Source of the DNA: UBA2336 sp036787955
GTDB lineage: Bacteria; Bacteroidota; Bacteroidia; Cytophagales; Cyclobacteriaceae
Direction: 5' to 3'
Length of the DNA stretch: 64,000 nucleotides
NCBI GenBank assembly: GCA_036787955.1
Contig: DAIQOI010000001.1
Location: forward strand, 248,001-312,000
Shown: one piece after another, positions 7,724 through 17,409 of the stretch
How the letters are laid out: every line of letters starts with the position of its first letter
Position numbering within the stretch: the first letter of the stretch is position 1
Program-made: the position numbers and the translations under genes
Notes under the pieces: model-generated
Database searches by the model: none
The model's input: the letters and a program-made list of their open reading frames with translations, nothing else
What the model was told of the DNA's origin: nothing

Positions 7724-8962
7724 TTAATAGTTGGAACCGGCACGGATCATTGCGCACCGGAAGCCAATGGTTGCCGTGGCGCTGTCCTGGTCCAGATAAC
7801 GCCGGGTACCGGGCGACATCCAATAGGCCACGTCTTTCCAGCTTCCGCCTTTGTACACGCGCACCCGATCGGTGATCAAAGACGTAAAACTTGAAGGATT
7901 CCTTTCTATGTTGTTGTACAGGTTGCCTTCCTGCTCGGTGCCTGAGGCTTTATCGAGAAAACCATCTCTGCGGATTGGGTTTAGATCGTCAAAATCCTGA
8001 AACGACATCGGCCGGTAAACATCCTGAACCCATTCGCTTACATTGCCTGCCATGTTGTACAAACCGTAATCGTTGGGAGGAAACTCATAGATATAGGAGG
8101 TAATAAGGGCTCCATCGTTCAAACGTCCGGCAATACCGGCATAGTCACCGCGTCCGCGTTTGAAGTTAGCCAGCATAAAGCCCATGTTTTTTCCGTAAGG
8201 GTTGCGGACGGCATGACCGTCCCACGGGTAAATTCGCTGATGGGTTTGCAGTTCTTCCAGCCATTGTGTTCCTATCATTGCCTGTGCGGCATACTCCCAT
8301 TCAGCCTCAGTGGGCAAGCGAAAAGCGGGCACAAAAATACCTGATTCCAGCGGAATGCGACCGTCGGTTTCTGCGTATTCCGTGCCGGCTTTTTTGGACA
8401 GCTCCATATTTACAGCACGTGTTCTCCACCTGGCATAGGCGTTGGCCTGCGTCCAGCTAACACCTACAACCGGAAAATACCGGAAACCGGGATAACGTAG
8501 GTAATGATCAACGTAGGGATCATTGAATGCAAGCTTACCAACCCATACGGTGGTGTCGGGCAAGGCTGCCTTGTACACTTCCTGAGACGAATCCTTGGCC
8601 AGGTAATGAAGGTACTCCAGCCAGTGGATGTTGGCTATTTCCGTTTCGTCCATATAAAAGGATGCCACTGAAACGGTGCGCTCAATATTGTCCCGCGAGG
8701 CCATCACATCCTCTTCATAGGAACCCATTACAGTTCGTCCGCCTTCAATAAACACCATATTGGGAACATCGGGCTGACCTTTGAATGGTTTTACTGGATA
8801 ACCGCCTTCGTCTTCGTTATTATATGCCAGGCCAGTGGTGGTACTCACCTGACCGGGGTTCTGCGCGGTGGGCTTTCCTTTTCCGCGGTTAAACAAACTG
8901 CAGGCTGAAAGCAAAGCCGAGGCGGCAACTGCAAAAAATAGGACCTTGGTAAGCCGAATCAT
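7724..8962 (-). CDS. gldJ: Gliding motility lipoprotein GldJ (SUMF1/formylglycine-generating enzyme fold)
   Basis: GldJ is an outer-membrane lipoprotein needed for gliding motility and stability of the GldK/type IX secretion complex. The 412-residue product has a lipoprotein signal (LLSAC, Cys about residue 21), then a SUMF1-type domain with the hallmarks VFIEGGRTVMG, SFYMDETEIANIHWLEYL, FRLPTEAEWEYAA, NMAGNVSEWVQDVY and VYKGGSWKD. The linker segment TGLAYNNEDEGGY just after the lipidation site is typical of GldJ rather than GldK. I chose ATG 8962 (MIRLTKVLFF) over 8983 because it gives a compact signal peptide. It is shorter than Flavobacterium GldJ, as is usual in Cytophagales. No other gldKLMN genes are adjacent. 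Confidence 0.88.
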   Translation of the reverse strand: MIRLTKVLFFAVAASALLSACSLFNRGKGKPTAQNPGQVSTTTGLAYNNEDEGGYPVKPFKGQPDVPNMVFIEGGRTVMGSYEEDVMASRDNIERTVSVASFYMDETEIANIHWLEYLHYLAKDSSQEVYKAALPDTTVWVGKLAFNDPYVDHYLRYPGFRYFPVVGVSWTQANAYARWRTRAVNMELSKKAGTEYAETDGRIPLESGIFVPAFRLPTEAEWEYAAQAMIGTQWLEELQTHQRIYPWDGHAVRNPYGKNMGFMLANFKRGRGDYAGIAGRLNDGALITSYIYEFPPNDYGLYNMAGNVSEWVQDVYRPMSFQDFDDLNPIRRDGFLDKASGTEQEGNLYNNIERNPSSFTSLITDRVRVYKGGSWKDVAYWMSPGTRRYLDQDSATATIGFRCAMIRAGSNY

Positions 8963-9105
8963 GACTGGTTTGGTTAAAAGCAAACGCTAATATATAGATA
9001 TAATTGTGTGTTTTCCAAGTTGTAGCCCTGAATGGAAGGATTATTCATACAAATGAACCGGGTTTTCGGATGAAACGTTTGGGTGCATCGGAAAAGTATT
9101 TGTAA

Positions 9106-12100
9106 CTACCGGATAAGTGCTTCCACGTCAATTTCCAGCATGTGCCGGATGACCTGTATGGCAGCCGACACTTCCCTTACGTGCTCAACTATTACCAGGG
9201 CCTTTCCGCTCTGTTCGCGCAGCCGGCATGTACGTGGGTGGGCTTTTATATAGCTTAGGATTTTGCCAAAAACAGGAGAACTGAAATATTCAGGCCTGGC
9301 CGTGGTAAAAAATCCCTTCATTACATCATTCTTCAGCACAATTCTTTCAAAACCGGCCTGTTCGGCAAGCCAACGCAGGCGCACGGACTGAATAAGCTCG
9401 TGTACAGGAGGCGGGGGCTCGCCAAAGCGGTCGCGCAATTCGTCTATAAAAGCAGCGAGCTCGCCTTCTTCTTTAATGTTATCCAGCCGGGAATACAACT
9501 GAAGGCGCTCGCTGATGTTGGAAACATACCATTCGGGAATCAGTATCTCCAAGTCGGTTTCTATGGTGCAGTCTTGTACAATGAGCCTGGCTTTTTGAGT
9601 GAGCTCGGAGGCAAACAATTCTTTAAACTCGGTTTCTTTCAGTTCCTGAATAGCATCGTCCAGAATTTTATGGTAAGTTTCAAAGCCCAGGTCGTTGATG
9701 AAACCGCTTTGTTCTGCTCCCAGCAGGTTGCCTGCGCCACGTATGTCGAGATCGCGCATAGCTACTTTAAAACCATCGCCTAAGTCTGAAAATTCTTCCA
9801 GTGCAGCCAGGCGTTTGCGCGAATCGGAAGTAAGCATGGCTGCAGGGGGTGTAAGCAGATAACAAAAGGCTTTTTTGTTCGATCGTCCCACGCGTCCACG
9901 CATCTGGTGCAAATCGGACAGGCCGAACATATGCGCCTGGTTGATGATGATGGTATTGGCATTGGGAATATCCAGACCAGACTCTATGATGTTGGTTGAT
10001 ACCAACACATCGTACTCACCGTTGATGAACTTCAGCATGGTCTTTTCCAGCAGGTCGCCATCCATTTGGCCGTGTGCCACAGCTATGCGCGCATCGGGCA
10101 CCAACCTGAATACCATGTTGGCCACTTCATCAATATCGCTGATGCGGTTGTGCACAAAAAACACCTGCCCACCCCTGCGTAACTCGAAGCTTATTGCATC
10201 GCGAATAAGGGCTTCGTTAAAAGTGTGCAGCTCGGTTGTAACCGGCTGCCGGTTGGGCGGGGGCGTGGCAATGATGCTCAGGTCGCGGGCACCCATCAGG
10301 GAAAAATGTAAGGTGCGGGGTATGGGCGTGGCCGTGAGTGTAAGCACGTCCACGTTTATCTTTAATTCCTTAAGCCTCTCCTTTACTTTTACGCCAAATT
10401 TCTGCTCTTCATCTACAATCAGTAATCCGAGGTCTTTGAACTGAACATCTTTGCTCACAATACGGTGGGTGCCGATTAGAATGTTAATTTTTCCCTCCTT
10501 AACGCTTTGAAGAATGGATTTTATTTCGGCGTGACTGCGGAAGCGGGAGATGTACTCAACGGTTACAGGCAGGCCTTTCAGGCGTTCGGTAAATGTGCGG
10601 TAATGCTGAAACGCGAGGATGGTTGTTGGCACAAGTACGGCCACCTGCTTGCCGTCGGTAGCGGCTTTAAAAGCCGCCCGGATGGCCACCTCGGTTTTGC
10701 CAAACCCCACATCTCCGCATATCAGCCGATCCATGGGATGCGGGGCTTCCATATCTCGCTTTACTTCTTCGGTAGCCCGGGCCTGGTCGGGCGTGTCTTC
10801 ATAAAGAAAAGAAGATTCCAGTTCGGCCTGCAGGTAGCTGTCGGGAGAATAGGCAAAACCGGGCGATGATTTGCGCTTGGCATACAGGCTGATAAGGTCT
10901 TTGGCTATGTCCTGTACCTTCTTTTTTACGCGGGCCTTTTTCTGTTCCCACTCCTGGGTGCCCAGTTTGCTGATAACAGGAGGCGTGCCGTCTTTACCCG
11001 AATAACGTGAAATTTTATGAAGTGCGTGAATGCTTACGTACAACACGTCATCATCGCGGTACACCAACCGGATTAACTCCTGTTGCCGCCCGTTGACTTC
11101 TTTTTTTTCAAGACCGGCAAATTTGCCAATGCCGTAATCAATATGTGTTACAAAGTCTCCCGGCTTTAAGGTGTACAGTTCACGCAGTGTAAGTGCTTTC
11201 GATTTGCTGAATTTTTCGCGGGCGTGGTAGCGGTGGAATCGCTCAAATATCTGGTGGTCGGTATAACAGGCTGTTTTCAGAACATGGTCGGTAAACCCCT
11301 GCCGCAGCGGAAATGAAAGCGGAATAAACCGTAGTCCGGGACGGATTTCCTCAAAAATCTGTGCAAGGCGATCGAGCTGACGCGGCATCTCGGCTGCGAT
11401 GCAGCAGGAGTAGCCCTGTGCCTGCAGTCCGGTGAGGTTATCGGCCAGTAACTCGAAATTTTTATGAAATTCCGGCTGACCGGATGACTGCCACTCAGTT
11501 ACCGAGGCGTTCATTCCGCGAAATCGGTTCCCGAACTCAATTTGCGTAAAGCGAGCGGCCGCATGCTGGAAGGAATCGGCCGTTTCGAAAAGTTTATCAG
11601 GTGTAAGGGCGGTGGCCGACCCACCGGAGCCGGCAAGCAGTTTACCAAAAATCCCGCATACCCGCTCAAACTGCTGCATCATGACATCGGTGGTAAGCTG
11701 ATAGTCTTTCAGCCACAACAGGGTGTTTTCCGGAAGAAAATCAAGGAGGGATTGTCGTTCTTCGTGGAGGAATTTGGATTGTATGTTGGGAATGATATTT
11801 ACCGTATCGTGAGTATCAACCGAAAGTTGGGTTATTGGATCGAATGAACGGATGCTTTCTACTTCATTGCCGGCCAGCTCTATCCGGTAAGGTAATTCAT
11901 GAGCAAACGAAAAAACATCAATAATTCCGCCACGCACCGCAAATTGTCCGGCTTCATACACAAAGTCTGTCTTTTCAAAATCGCACATGCGCAGAAACTC
12001 TTCAAGAAAAGCCAAATCAAACGGCTGTCCTTTGTGCACGGAAAAGGTGTTGGCTTTGAGAGAGCGTTTATGAATGACCTTTTCGCCAAGTGCTTCCGGG

Positions 12101-12465
12101 TAGCTTACAATCACGGCAGGGGTGGTGCCGGTCAGGATGTTATTCAGCACCTCGGTGCGCATCAGTATGTTGGCGTTTTCAATCTCTTCGTATTCGTAGG
12201 GCCGCTTGTACGACATGGGGAAGAAAAGTACTTCCTGCTGCATTAGGTTTTGCAGGTCGTTTTGAAAATAAGACGCCTCTTCCTTATCGTGCAGAACAAA
12301 AAGGCAGGGCCGGTTCAGGATTTTAAAAACTGAAACTGCAAGAATGGCGTCAAGGCTACCGGCCAATCCTTTTATCTGAACAGCCCGGGACGTACGAATC
12401 CTTTCAGCCAGGGTTTGTACCCAGCCGTCTTGCACGTAGCGTTTCAATAATTCGTCCGGCCTCAA
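9106..12465 (-). CDS. mfd: Transcription-repair coupling factor Mfd
   Basis: Mfd removes RNA polymerase stalled at DNA lesions and recruits UvrA. The 1119-residue protein shows a UvrB-homology region (residues about 30-320), the CarD-like RNA-polymerase-interacting domain around LKPGDFVTHIDYGIGKFAGL (434-453), and a RecG-like translocase with Walker A GDVGFGKTE at 584-592. Further motifs are DEEQKFG, TATPIPRT, and a TRG segment near MRGRVGRSNKKAFCYLL. A TRCF C-terminal domain ends the protein. Length is normal. A -7-like box (TATCTTTG, minus strand 12486-12479) lies just upstream. A small membrane-protein gene is divergent. Confidence 0.97.
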   Translation of the reverse strand: MRPDELLKRYVQDGWVQTLAERIRTSRAVQIKGLAGSLDAILAVSVFKILNRPCLFVLHDKEEASYFQNDLQNLMQQEVLFFPMSYKRPYEYEEIENANILMRTEVLNNILTGTTPAVIVSYPEALGEKVIHKRSLKANTFSVHKGQPFDLAFLEEFLRMCDFEKTDFVYEAGQFAVRGGIIDVFSFAHELPYRIELAGNEVESIRSFDPITQLSVDTHDTVNIIPNIQSKFLHEERQSLLDFLPENTLLWLKDYQLTTDVMMQQFERVCGIFGKLLAGSGGSATALTPDKLFETADSFQHAAARFTQIEFGNRFRGMNASVTEWQSSGQPEFHKNFELLADNLTGLQAQGYSCCIAAEMPRQLDRLAQIFEEIRPGLRFIPLSFPLRQGFTDHVLKTACYTDHQIFERFHRYHAREKFSKSKALTLRELYTLKPGDFVTHIDYGIGKFAGLEKKEVNGRQQELIRLVYRDDDVLYVSIHALHKISRYSGKDGTPPVISKLGTQEWEQKKARVKKKVQDIAKDLISLYAKRKSSPGFAYSPDSYLQAELESSFLYEDTPDQARATEEVKRDMEAPHPMDRLICGDVGFGKTEVAIRAAFKAATDGKQVAVLVPTTILAFQHYRTFTERLKGLPVTVEYISRFRSHAEIKSILQSVKEGKINILIGTHRIVSKDVQFKDLGLLIVDEEQKFGVKVKERLKELKINVDVLTLTATPIPRTLHFSLMGARDLSIIATPPPNRQPVTTELHTFNEALIRDAISFELRRGGQVFFVHNRISDIDEVANMVFRLVPDARIAVAHGQMDGDLLEKTMLKFINGEYDVLVSTNIIESGLDIPNANTIIINQAHMFGLSDLHQMRGRVGRSNKKAFCYLLTPPAAMLTSDSRKRLAALEEFSDLGDGFKVAMRDLDIRGAGNLLGAEQSGFINDLGFETYHKILDDAIQELKETEFKELFASELTQKARLIVQDCTIETDLEILIPEWYVSNISERLQLYSRLDNIKEEGELAAFIDELRDRFGEPPPPVHELIQSVRLRWLAEQAGFERIVLKNDVMKGFFTTARPEYFSSPVFGKILSYIKAHPRTCRLREQSGKALVIVEHVREVSAAIQVIRHMLEIDVEALIR

Positions 12466-12478
12466 GTCAGTCGAAGCA

Positions 12479-12486
12479 CAAAGATA
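12479..12486 (-). promoter_or_regulatory. Possible -7 box for mfd
   Basis: Minus-strand TATCTTTG matches TAnnTTTG exactly and lies about 14 bp upstream of the mfd start codon, which would give a very short leader. No obvious -33 element is seen at the right distance. Confidence 0.35.
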
Positions 12487-12541
12487 ACAGCTGTGCGGTT
12501 AATGAAGTTTTAAAAAAATGTAACTTCCGGCTATTGTCATT

Positions 12542-12730
12542 ATGTATCAGGTCAGGCTTTTTGTGTTGTTTGCTGTTCTCACCGCATCTTTTTTGATGCT
12601 GCTGGGATTATACCAGCCGCGGATTGTATTGTGGTGGGAAGATGTACAGAATCGCAGAAAAGTACTGCGCGTTTACGGAACGGTTGCCCTTGCCACTTTT
12701 ATTCTTTACCTGTTGCTGGGATTACTTTAG
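12542..12730 (+). CDS. Small two-segment membrane protein, 62 aa
   Basis: A 62-residue protein made of two hydrophobic helices (about residues 4-24 and 44-61) joined by a polar loop with WWEDVQNRRKVLRVYG. The W-W-E-D-x-Q-N-R-R pattern recalls small conserved Cytophagales membrane proteins, but I cannot assign a family. It is divergent from mfd, and its 3' end overlaps that of the convergent THUMP-like methyltransferase gene by 9 bp. Function unknown. Confidence 0.65.
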   Translation: MYQVRLFVLFAVLTASFLMLLGLYQPRIVLWWEDVQNRRKVLRVYGTVALATFILYLLLGLL

Positions 12731-13939
12731 GCGATGGGCTGCCAGCAGGTGTCTTTTCACCACCGAAGTGCATGCAATAAGATAGTCCGTTCCTCCCTCG
12801 CGTATTTTAAGTTTTTTAGCCAGCATTGGCACGGTTGACGGATAATTGCGAATGATGATGTTGGCCTTACCTTCAGGATATGCCTGTGCGGTATCCTTTG
12901 GATCAGGTGTGATTTCACCGGTAATGCGGAAAATTCTTCCCGGAAAATCATCCATGAGTTTATCATCGGTATATAAATGTGTATTGGGATGCAACTTCTT
13001 CAAACCGTACCGTTTGGCGGCCAGCCGAAATGCACCGGCCTTGAGGATGGAACGGTAGGGCTCGTAAAGAAAACCGAGCGGGGCTGAATAGGTAACTTCG
13101 GCATGGGCTTCTTCAAAAAAGGTAAAGACAAATTCATCACGGGGTTTTTCCGAAAGATTAACAGCCCGGATCAGCGGTTCATCCTTATAATCCTTTAACC
13201 CAACAAACAACAATTCGCGCACTTCATTGTTTACTGCAATCACATTTACTTCGGCAATGTAGATAAGTTGCTGCAACGCTTCTTTGATATCCAGCAGCGG
13301 TGAGGCCTTGAGCATAAACAGAGAGGTGCGTTCATAGATATGTTGCTGAAGCAGGGTAATATCTGGCAGGCAATCCTGCAACTTTACGGCTTTGCTGCGG
13401 TTGGCTGTTTTGCGCGAGGGGTCGGCAAAAATCAAATCATAAAGGTTGGTGCTTTGCACCAAAAAGTTTTCGGCCGATGTGCCGTGATAGGTAATGTTCA
13501 GGGCGCCCAGCAGGCGGTGGTTATGCCGCGCTGTTTCCAGCACCGAGGTTTCGGGCTCTATGTAATCCGTGCCGGTAAAAGCGGTGCTGAGGTAATAAGC
13601 GTCCACACCAAAGCCACCCGTAATATCAACAGCCCGCTGTCGTTTGTTATCTGGCAGAAAATGACGGATGCGATCCAGTTTATAAAGCGCGGTAGCTTCA
13701 GAAGAACATTGCTCAAGCGAGGTTGAAGGCAGGAAGACTATTCCGGGAGTCTGGAACCAATGCGGAAGTTTTTCTTTTGCTTTACGCCTGCCTTTGATCT
13801 GTCCGGCAAGGATTTTGGCAGGTACACCCAAATAGGTTTTATACCGGAGCAGCAAAGCATGCTCATCCAGGTCTTTGGATGCTTCCAGAAAACTCCGGAT
13901 TTCCGGGGCAGTTAATTTATCAAGCCAGGTTTCGGCCAT
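12722..13939 (-). CDS. Class I SAM-dependent methyltransferase with THUMP-like domain
   Basis: A 405-residue protein of a Bacteroidota family with a helical N-terminal domain, a class I methyltransferase core and a C-terminal THUMP-like region. The SAM-binding motif is VDITGGFGVDAYYLS, the acidic motif II is TDYIEPE, and the FADPSRK segment stands in place of the usual DPPY-type motif IV. The substrate is probably an RNA, given the THUMP-like part, but this is not known. The C-terminal section (GKANIIIRNYPSTVPMLAKK) fits the THUMP-like family. Convergent with the 62-residue membrane protein gene. Confidence 0.82.
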   Translation of the reverse strand: MAETWLDKLTAPEIRSFLEASKDLDEHALLLRYKTYLGVPAKILAGQIKGRRKAKEKLPHWFQTPGIVFLPSTSLEQCSSEATALYKLDRIRHFLPDNKRQRAVDITGGFGVDAYYLSTAFTGTDYIEPETSVLETARHNHRLLGALNITYHGTSAENFLVQSTNLYDLIFADPSRKTANRSKAVKLQDCLPDITLLQQHIYERTSLFMLKASPLLDIKEALQQLIYIAEVNVIAVNNEVRELLFVGLKDYKDEPLIRAVNLSEKPRDEFVFTFFEEAHAEVTYSAPLGFLYEPYRSILKAGAFRLAAKRYGLKKLHPNTHLYTDDKLMDDFPGRIFRITGEITPDPKDTAQAYPEGKANIIIRNYPSTVPMLAKKLKIREGGTDYLIACTSVVKRHLLAAHRLK

Positions 13940-13974
13940 CAGGCCTTAAAAGTAGTGAGGTGTGCCGATACAAA

Positions 13975-14979
13975 TCAGTACACCAGGCTTCGCTCCATCA
14001 TAAACTCGGCAATTTGTACGGCATTGGTGGCAGCGCCTTTGCGCAGGTTGTCGGCCACAATCCACAAATTGACCGTGTTGGGCTGGGATTCATCCCTGCG
14101 GATGCGCCCAACGAATACTTCATCGCGGCCGCGGGTGTTGATGGGCATCGGGTACATGTTGTTTTTCGGGTCGTCCTGCACAATCACGCCCGGGGTACTG
14201 GCCAGGATGGCGCGGATTTCGCTGCACGCAAAATCGTGGTAAAATTCGGCATTCACCGATTCGGCATGGCCACCCAGGGTAGGTACGCGCACAGCAGTAG
14301 CCGTTACGCCAATGGTATTATCGCCAAGGATTTTGCGCGTTTCGTTTACAATCTTCATTTCTTCCTTGGTATATCCGTTGTCAAGGAAAGAGTCAATATG
14401 TGGCAGGGTATTGAAGTCTATCGGGTGCGGGTATACTTTTGGCCCGGTAATATTGTTGCGTTCATCCATTAATTGCCGCACAGCATCCTTACCTGTGCCG
14501 GTTACAGCCTGATAGGTAGATACCACCACGCGTTTCAGCCTGAATTTAACGTGCAGGGGTGCCAGCACCATGACCATCTGAATGGTTGAGCAGTTCGGGT
14601 TGGCGATAATCCGATCGTCAATGGTCAGCTCATGCCCGTTGATTTCCGGAACGATGAGTTTTTTGGTCGGGTCCATCCGCCAGGCCGATGAGTTGTCAAT
14701 TACAATGGTGCCTCTTTCGGCATAGCGGGGCGCCCATTCCAGCGAAGTGCCCGCTCCCGCTGAGAATATCGCAATGTCGGGCGCCAGGTTGCAGACTTCT
14801 GCAATGCTTCGGATGGGATAATCTTTGCCTTCCAAAGAGACCACCTGTCCTACAGATTTTTCGGAGGCAACCAGGTACAATTCATCAAAGGGAAAATTGC
14901 GCTCCTGCAGTACGGTTAAAATTTCCTGGCCCACCAGACCGGTGGCTCCCACAACAGCTAACTTCATGTTTTTCGACAT
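13975..14979 (-). CDS. asd: Aspartate-semialdehyde dehydrogenase
   Basis: Asd reduces aspartyl phosphate to aspartate semialdehyde with NADPH, the branch point to lysine/diaminopimelate, threonine and methionine. The 334-residue product has the nucleotide-binding motif VVGATGLVGQE near the N-terminus and the catalytic Cys in NPNCSTIQMV. Conserved segments include STYQAVTGTGKDAV and VRVPTLGGHAE. The frame extends to 15090, but the family begins at the Rossmann strand, so I use ATG 14979 (MSKNMKLAVVG); ATG 14967 is also possible. A mirror-image promoter element at 15039-15055 separates it from the divergent lamin-tail gene. Confidence 0.95.
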   Translation of the reverse strand: MSKNMKLAVVGATGLVGQEILTVLQERNFPFDELYLVASEKSVGQVVSLEGKDYPIRSIAEVCNLAPDIAIFSAGAGTSLEWAPRYAERGTIVIDNSSAWRMDPTKKLIVPEINGHELTIDDRIIANPNCSTIQMVMVLAPLHVKFRLKRVVVSTYQAVTGTGKDAVRQLMDERNNITGPKVYPHPIDFNTLPHIDSFLDNGYTKEEMKIVNETRKILGDNTIGVTATAVRVPTLGGHAESVNAEFYHDFACSEIRAILASTPGVIVQDDPKNNMYPMPINTRGRDEVFVGRIRRDESQPNTVNLWIVADNLRKGAATNAVQIAEFMMERSLVY

Positions 14980-15038
14980 CTGTTTAACAGCCCGACAGGG
15001 GCTTACCAACTGTAGCCAAACCTTACGGAACAGCCGCG

Positions 15039-15055
15039 CAAAAATACTATTTTTG
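15039..15055. promoter_or_regulatory. Mirror-image -7 boxes between asd and the lamin-tail gene
   Basis: CAAAAATACTATTTTTG is a perfect inverted repeat with a one-base centre. Each arm reads TATTTTTG outwards, an exact match to TAnnTTTG. It could therefore be the -7 box of both divergent genes: start near 15062 for the rightward transcript and near 15032 for asd. No clear -33 elements are seen on either side. Confidence 0.5.
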
Positions 15056-15095
15056 ATTGGAGTGAAGTTTTTATTCCGGATTTTTTGCAACAGGT

Positions 15096-17399
15096 ATGCG
15101 GTTCATCCGAAACATCAGCGCTATCCTTCTAATACTCGTTTTGTCCGGAAACGTGTGCGCTCAGTTTTCGGATAACTTTTCAGATGGTGAGTTTATGTCC
15201 AATCCTGCGTGGACGGGAACCACGGATAAGTTTGTTGTGGATAACAACCGGCTTCGCCTGATGGCCCCGGCTGTTGCCGATGTGGCCTGGCTGGTAACTC
15301 CATCTGCTGCTATGAACGATGCCGTATGGGAATTCTGGGTGAGGCTGGATTTCAATCCATCGTCCAGCAACTTTGTTCGGGTGTACCTTACTTCATCACA
15401 GGAAAATTTATCCGGACCACTCAACGGCTATTTTGTGATGATTGGCGACACGCAGGATGAAGTAAGCCTTTACCGGCAAACCGGATCGACCCGCACGAAA
15501 ATTATTGATGGAGCTGATGGGCGGGTTAATACCGACCCTGTGATTATTCGGGTACGCGTTACGCGAAGTGCCGAAGGTGTGTGGCAATTGTATTCGGATA
15601 CAGGCGCTACAGGAAACTTTATGCTGGAGGGCGAAATCACCGACAACACACATTTGTCTTCATCCTTTTTCGGTATTTACTGTGCCTACACCAGTACGCG
15701 ATCCACGTTGTTTTATTTTGATGATTTTCATGTTGGCGGAAATCCCTATGTACCCCCGCCTGCCGCACAGTACAAGCAGGTCATCTTCACCGAACTTTTT
15801 CCTGATCCTACACCGGTAATCGGATTGCCCGAAGCTGAGTTTGTGGAGTTGTACAACCGTTCGGACGTAACCGTAAATCTTAATGGCTGGCGTTTTGCCG
15901 ATGCGGTATCTTCGGCTACCCTGCCCGCATACAGCCTGTTGCCTCACCACTACGTCATCCTTGCCCCTGCATCGGCAGCCGCAGCTTTTCAGTCGTTTGG
16001 CGATGTGATTGGGCTCAGCGGCTTTCCCACGCTCAACAACAGCGGTGATCAGCTGAAGTTATTTGATTTCTATAATAACCTGATCGATGAAGTAAATTAT
16101 ACCGATGCCTGGTATCGGGATGAGGACAAGAGGAACGGTGGCTGGACACTTGAATTGATCGACACAGATAACATTTGTGCAGAAGATGACAACTGGGCTG
16201 CGTCAGAGCATCCCTCCGGCGGAACACCGGGCAGGCAAAATTCAATCAAAGCCAGCAAGCCCGATTTAACCGGCCCCCGGCTGCTCTCTGCCTTTCCGGA
16301 AACCGCGAACAGGTTGTTGTTAAAATTTGATGAAAAACTGGACAATGCCCTACCGGACGCCGGCAGGTTTATACTGATGCCGGCAATTGGCATAAATACG
16401 GTAACGTTTGGTGCCACACTTCGCGAACTGGTGCTTGAGCTCGCAGCTAACCTGCAGCCCGGCACCGAATACACCTTATCGATTAGCGATGTGTACGACT
16501 GCAGCGGCAACCTGATTCAGGAAAACTTCCGCACAGTACAGTTTGGGTTTCCTGAGCCGGCCGTATCGGGCGATGTAGTCATCAATGAATTGCTGTTTAA
16601 TCCGCGGCCATTTGGGGTGGATTTTATAGAAGTTTATAATCGCTCGGACAAGTTCATCAACCTGAAAAACTGGCGCATCGGCAATTACGGCACAAGTGGC
16701 TTTACCAATCCCGAGCTCATTACTGCAGATAACCTGTTGCTTCCACCGCGCTCCATCATGGCGTTTACAACCGATCCAATTACACTGCGGGCACATTATC
16801 CGAATGCCTTAAATGGAAATCTATTAAAAGTTTCAAAACTGCCCGCCTTCCCGGACAGTGAGGGTTCGGCCAGCATTATTACCGACAACAACGAAGTGTC
16901 GGATTATTTTTTTTATGACCGCAATTACCACTCGGTTTTTTTGCGCGACAAAGAGGGTGTATCGCTTGAACGCATAAACAGCGAAACAGAAACCAACAAT
17001 CCCAACAACTGGAAATCAGCGGCCTCGACCGTAGGTTTTGCCACACCGGGTTTGCCCAACTCCAACACTACCGTGCCGGGGGCAACATCGGGCAATGTGT
17101 ACGTGCAGCCCGAAATATTTCTTCCGCTGTGGGGCTATCCCGACTTTACTGAAATACGATACAACTTCGAAAGCGGAGGCAAGGTGGCCAACATAAAAAT
17201 CCTGGATCAGCAGGGGCGGGAAATAAAAGTAATTGCCAACAACGAATTACTGGGTACGGAGGGCTTTTTTAGGTGGGATGGCGACCGCCAGGACGGTACC
17301 AAGGCCCGGCCGGGATATTACCTGGTATGGTTTGAAGTGTACGACAACACCGGCAGGGTGGAAACTTTCCGCAAGCGCATTATTGTTGCAGTTCGGTAA
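15096..17399 (+). CDS. Secreted protein with two lamin-tail domains and a C-terminal FlgD-like Ig domain
   Basis: A 767-residue secreted protein with a signal peptide (residues about 1-22). Domains in order are: a beta-sandwich/laminin-G-like region (about 24-215), a first lamin-tail domain (about 228-340, FTELFPDP...EAEFVELYNRSD), a bacterial Ig-like domain (about 388-485), a second lamin-tail domain (about 494-610, VINELLFNPRPFGVDFIEVYNRSD), and a C-terminal FlgD-type Ig fold (about 690-767, FFRWDGDRQDGTKARPGYYLVWF). Such proteins are common secreted or surface proteins of Bacteroidota and are usually found with type IX secretion. I see no canonical sorting tag, although the FlgD-like tail may do that job. 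No enzymatic motif is visible. Confidence 0.85.
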   Translation: MRFIRNISAILLILVLSGNVCAQFSDNFSDGEFMSNPAWTGTTDKFVVDNNRLRLMAPAVADVAWLVTPSAAMNDAVWEFWVRLDFNPSSSNFVRVYLTSSQENLSGPLNGYFVMIGDTQDEVSLYRQTGSTRTKIIDGADGRVNTDPVIIRVRVTRSAEGVWQLYSDTGATGNFMLEGEITDNTHLSSSFFGIYCAYTSTRSTLFYFDDFHVGGNPYVPPPAAQYKQVIFTELFPDPTPVIGLPEAEFVELYNRSDVTVNLNGWRFADAVSSATLPAYSLLPHHYVILAPASAAAAFQSFGDVIGLSGFPTLNNSGDQLKLFDFYNNLIDEVNYTDAWYRDEDKRNGGWTLELIDTDNICAEDDNWAASEHPSGGTPGRQNSIKASKPDLTGPRLLSAFPETANRLLLKFDEKLDNALPDAGRFILMPAIGINTVTFGATLRELVLELAANLQPGTEYTLSISDVYDCSGNLIQENFRTVQFGFPEPAVSGDVVINELLFNPRPFGVDFIEVYNRSDKFINLKNWRIGNYGTSGFTNPELITADNLLLPPRSIMAFTTDPITLRAHYPNALNGNLLKVSKLPAFPDSEGSASIITDNNEVSDYFFYDRNYHSVFLRDKEGVSLERINSETETNNPNNWKSAASTVGFATPGLPNSNTTVPGATSGNVYVQPEIFLPLWGYPDFTEIRYNFESGGKVANIKILDQQGREIKVIANNELLGTEGFFRWDGDRQDGTKARPGYYLVWFEVYDNTGRVETFRKRIIVAVR

Positions 17400-17409
17400 T
17401 AAAAATGAA

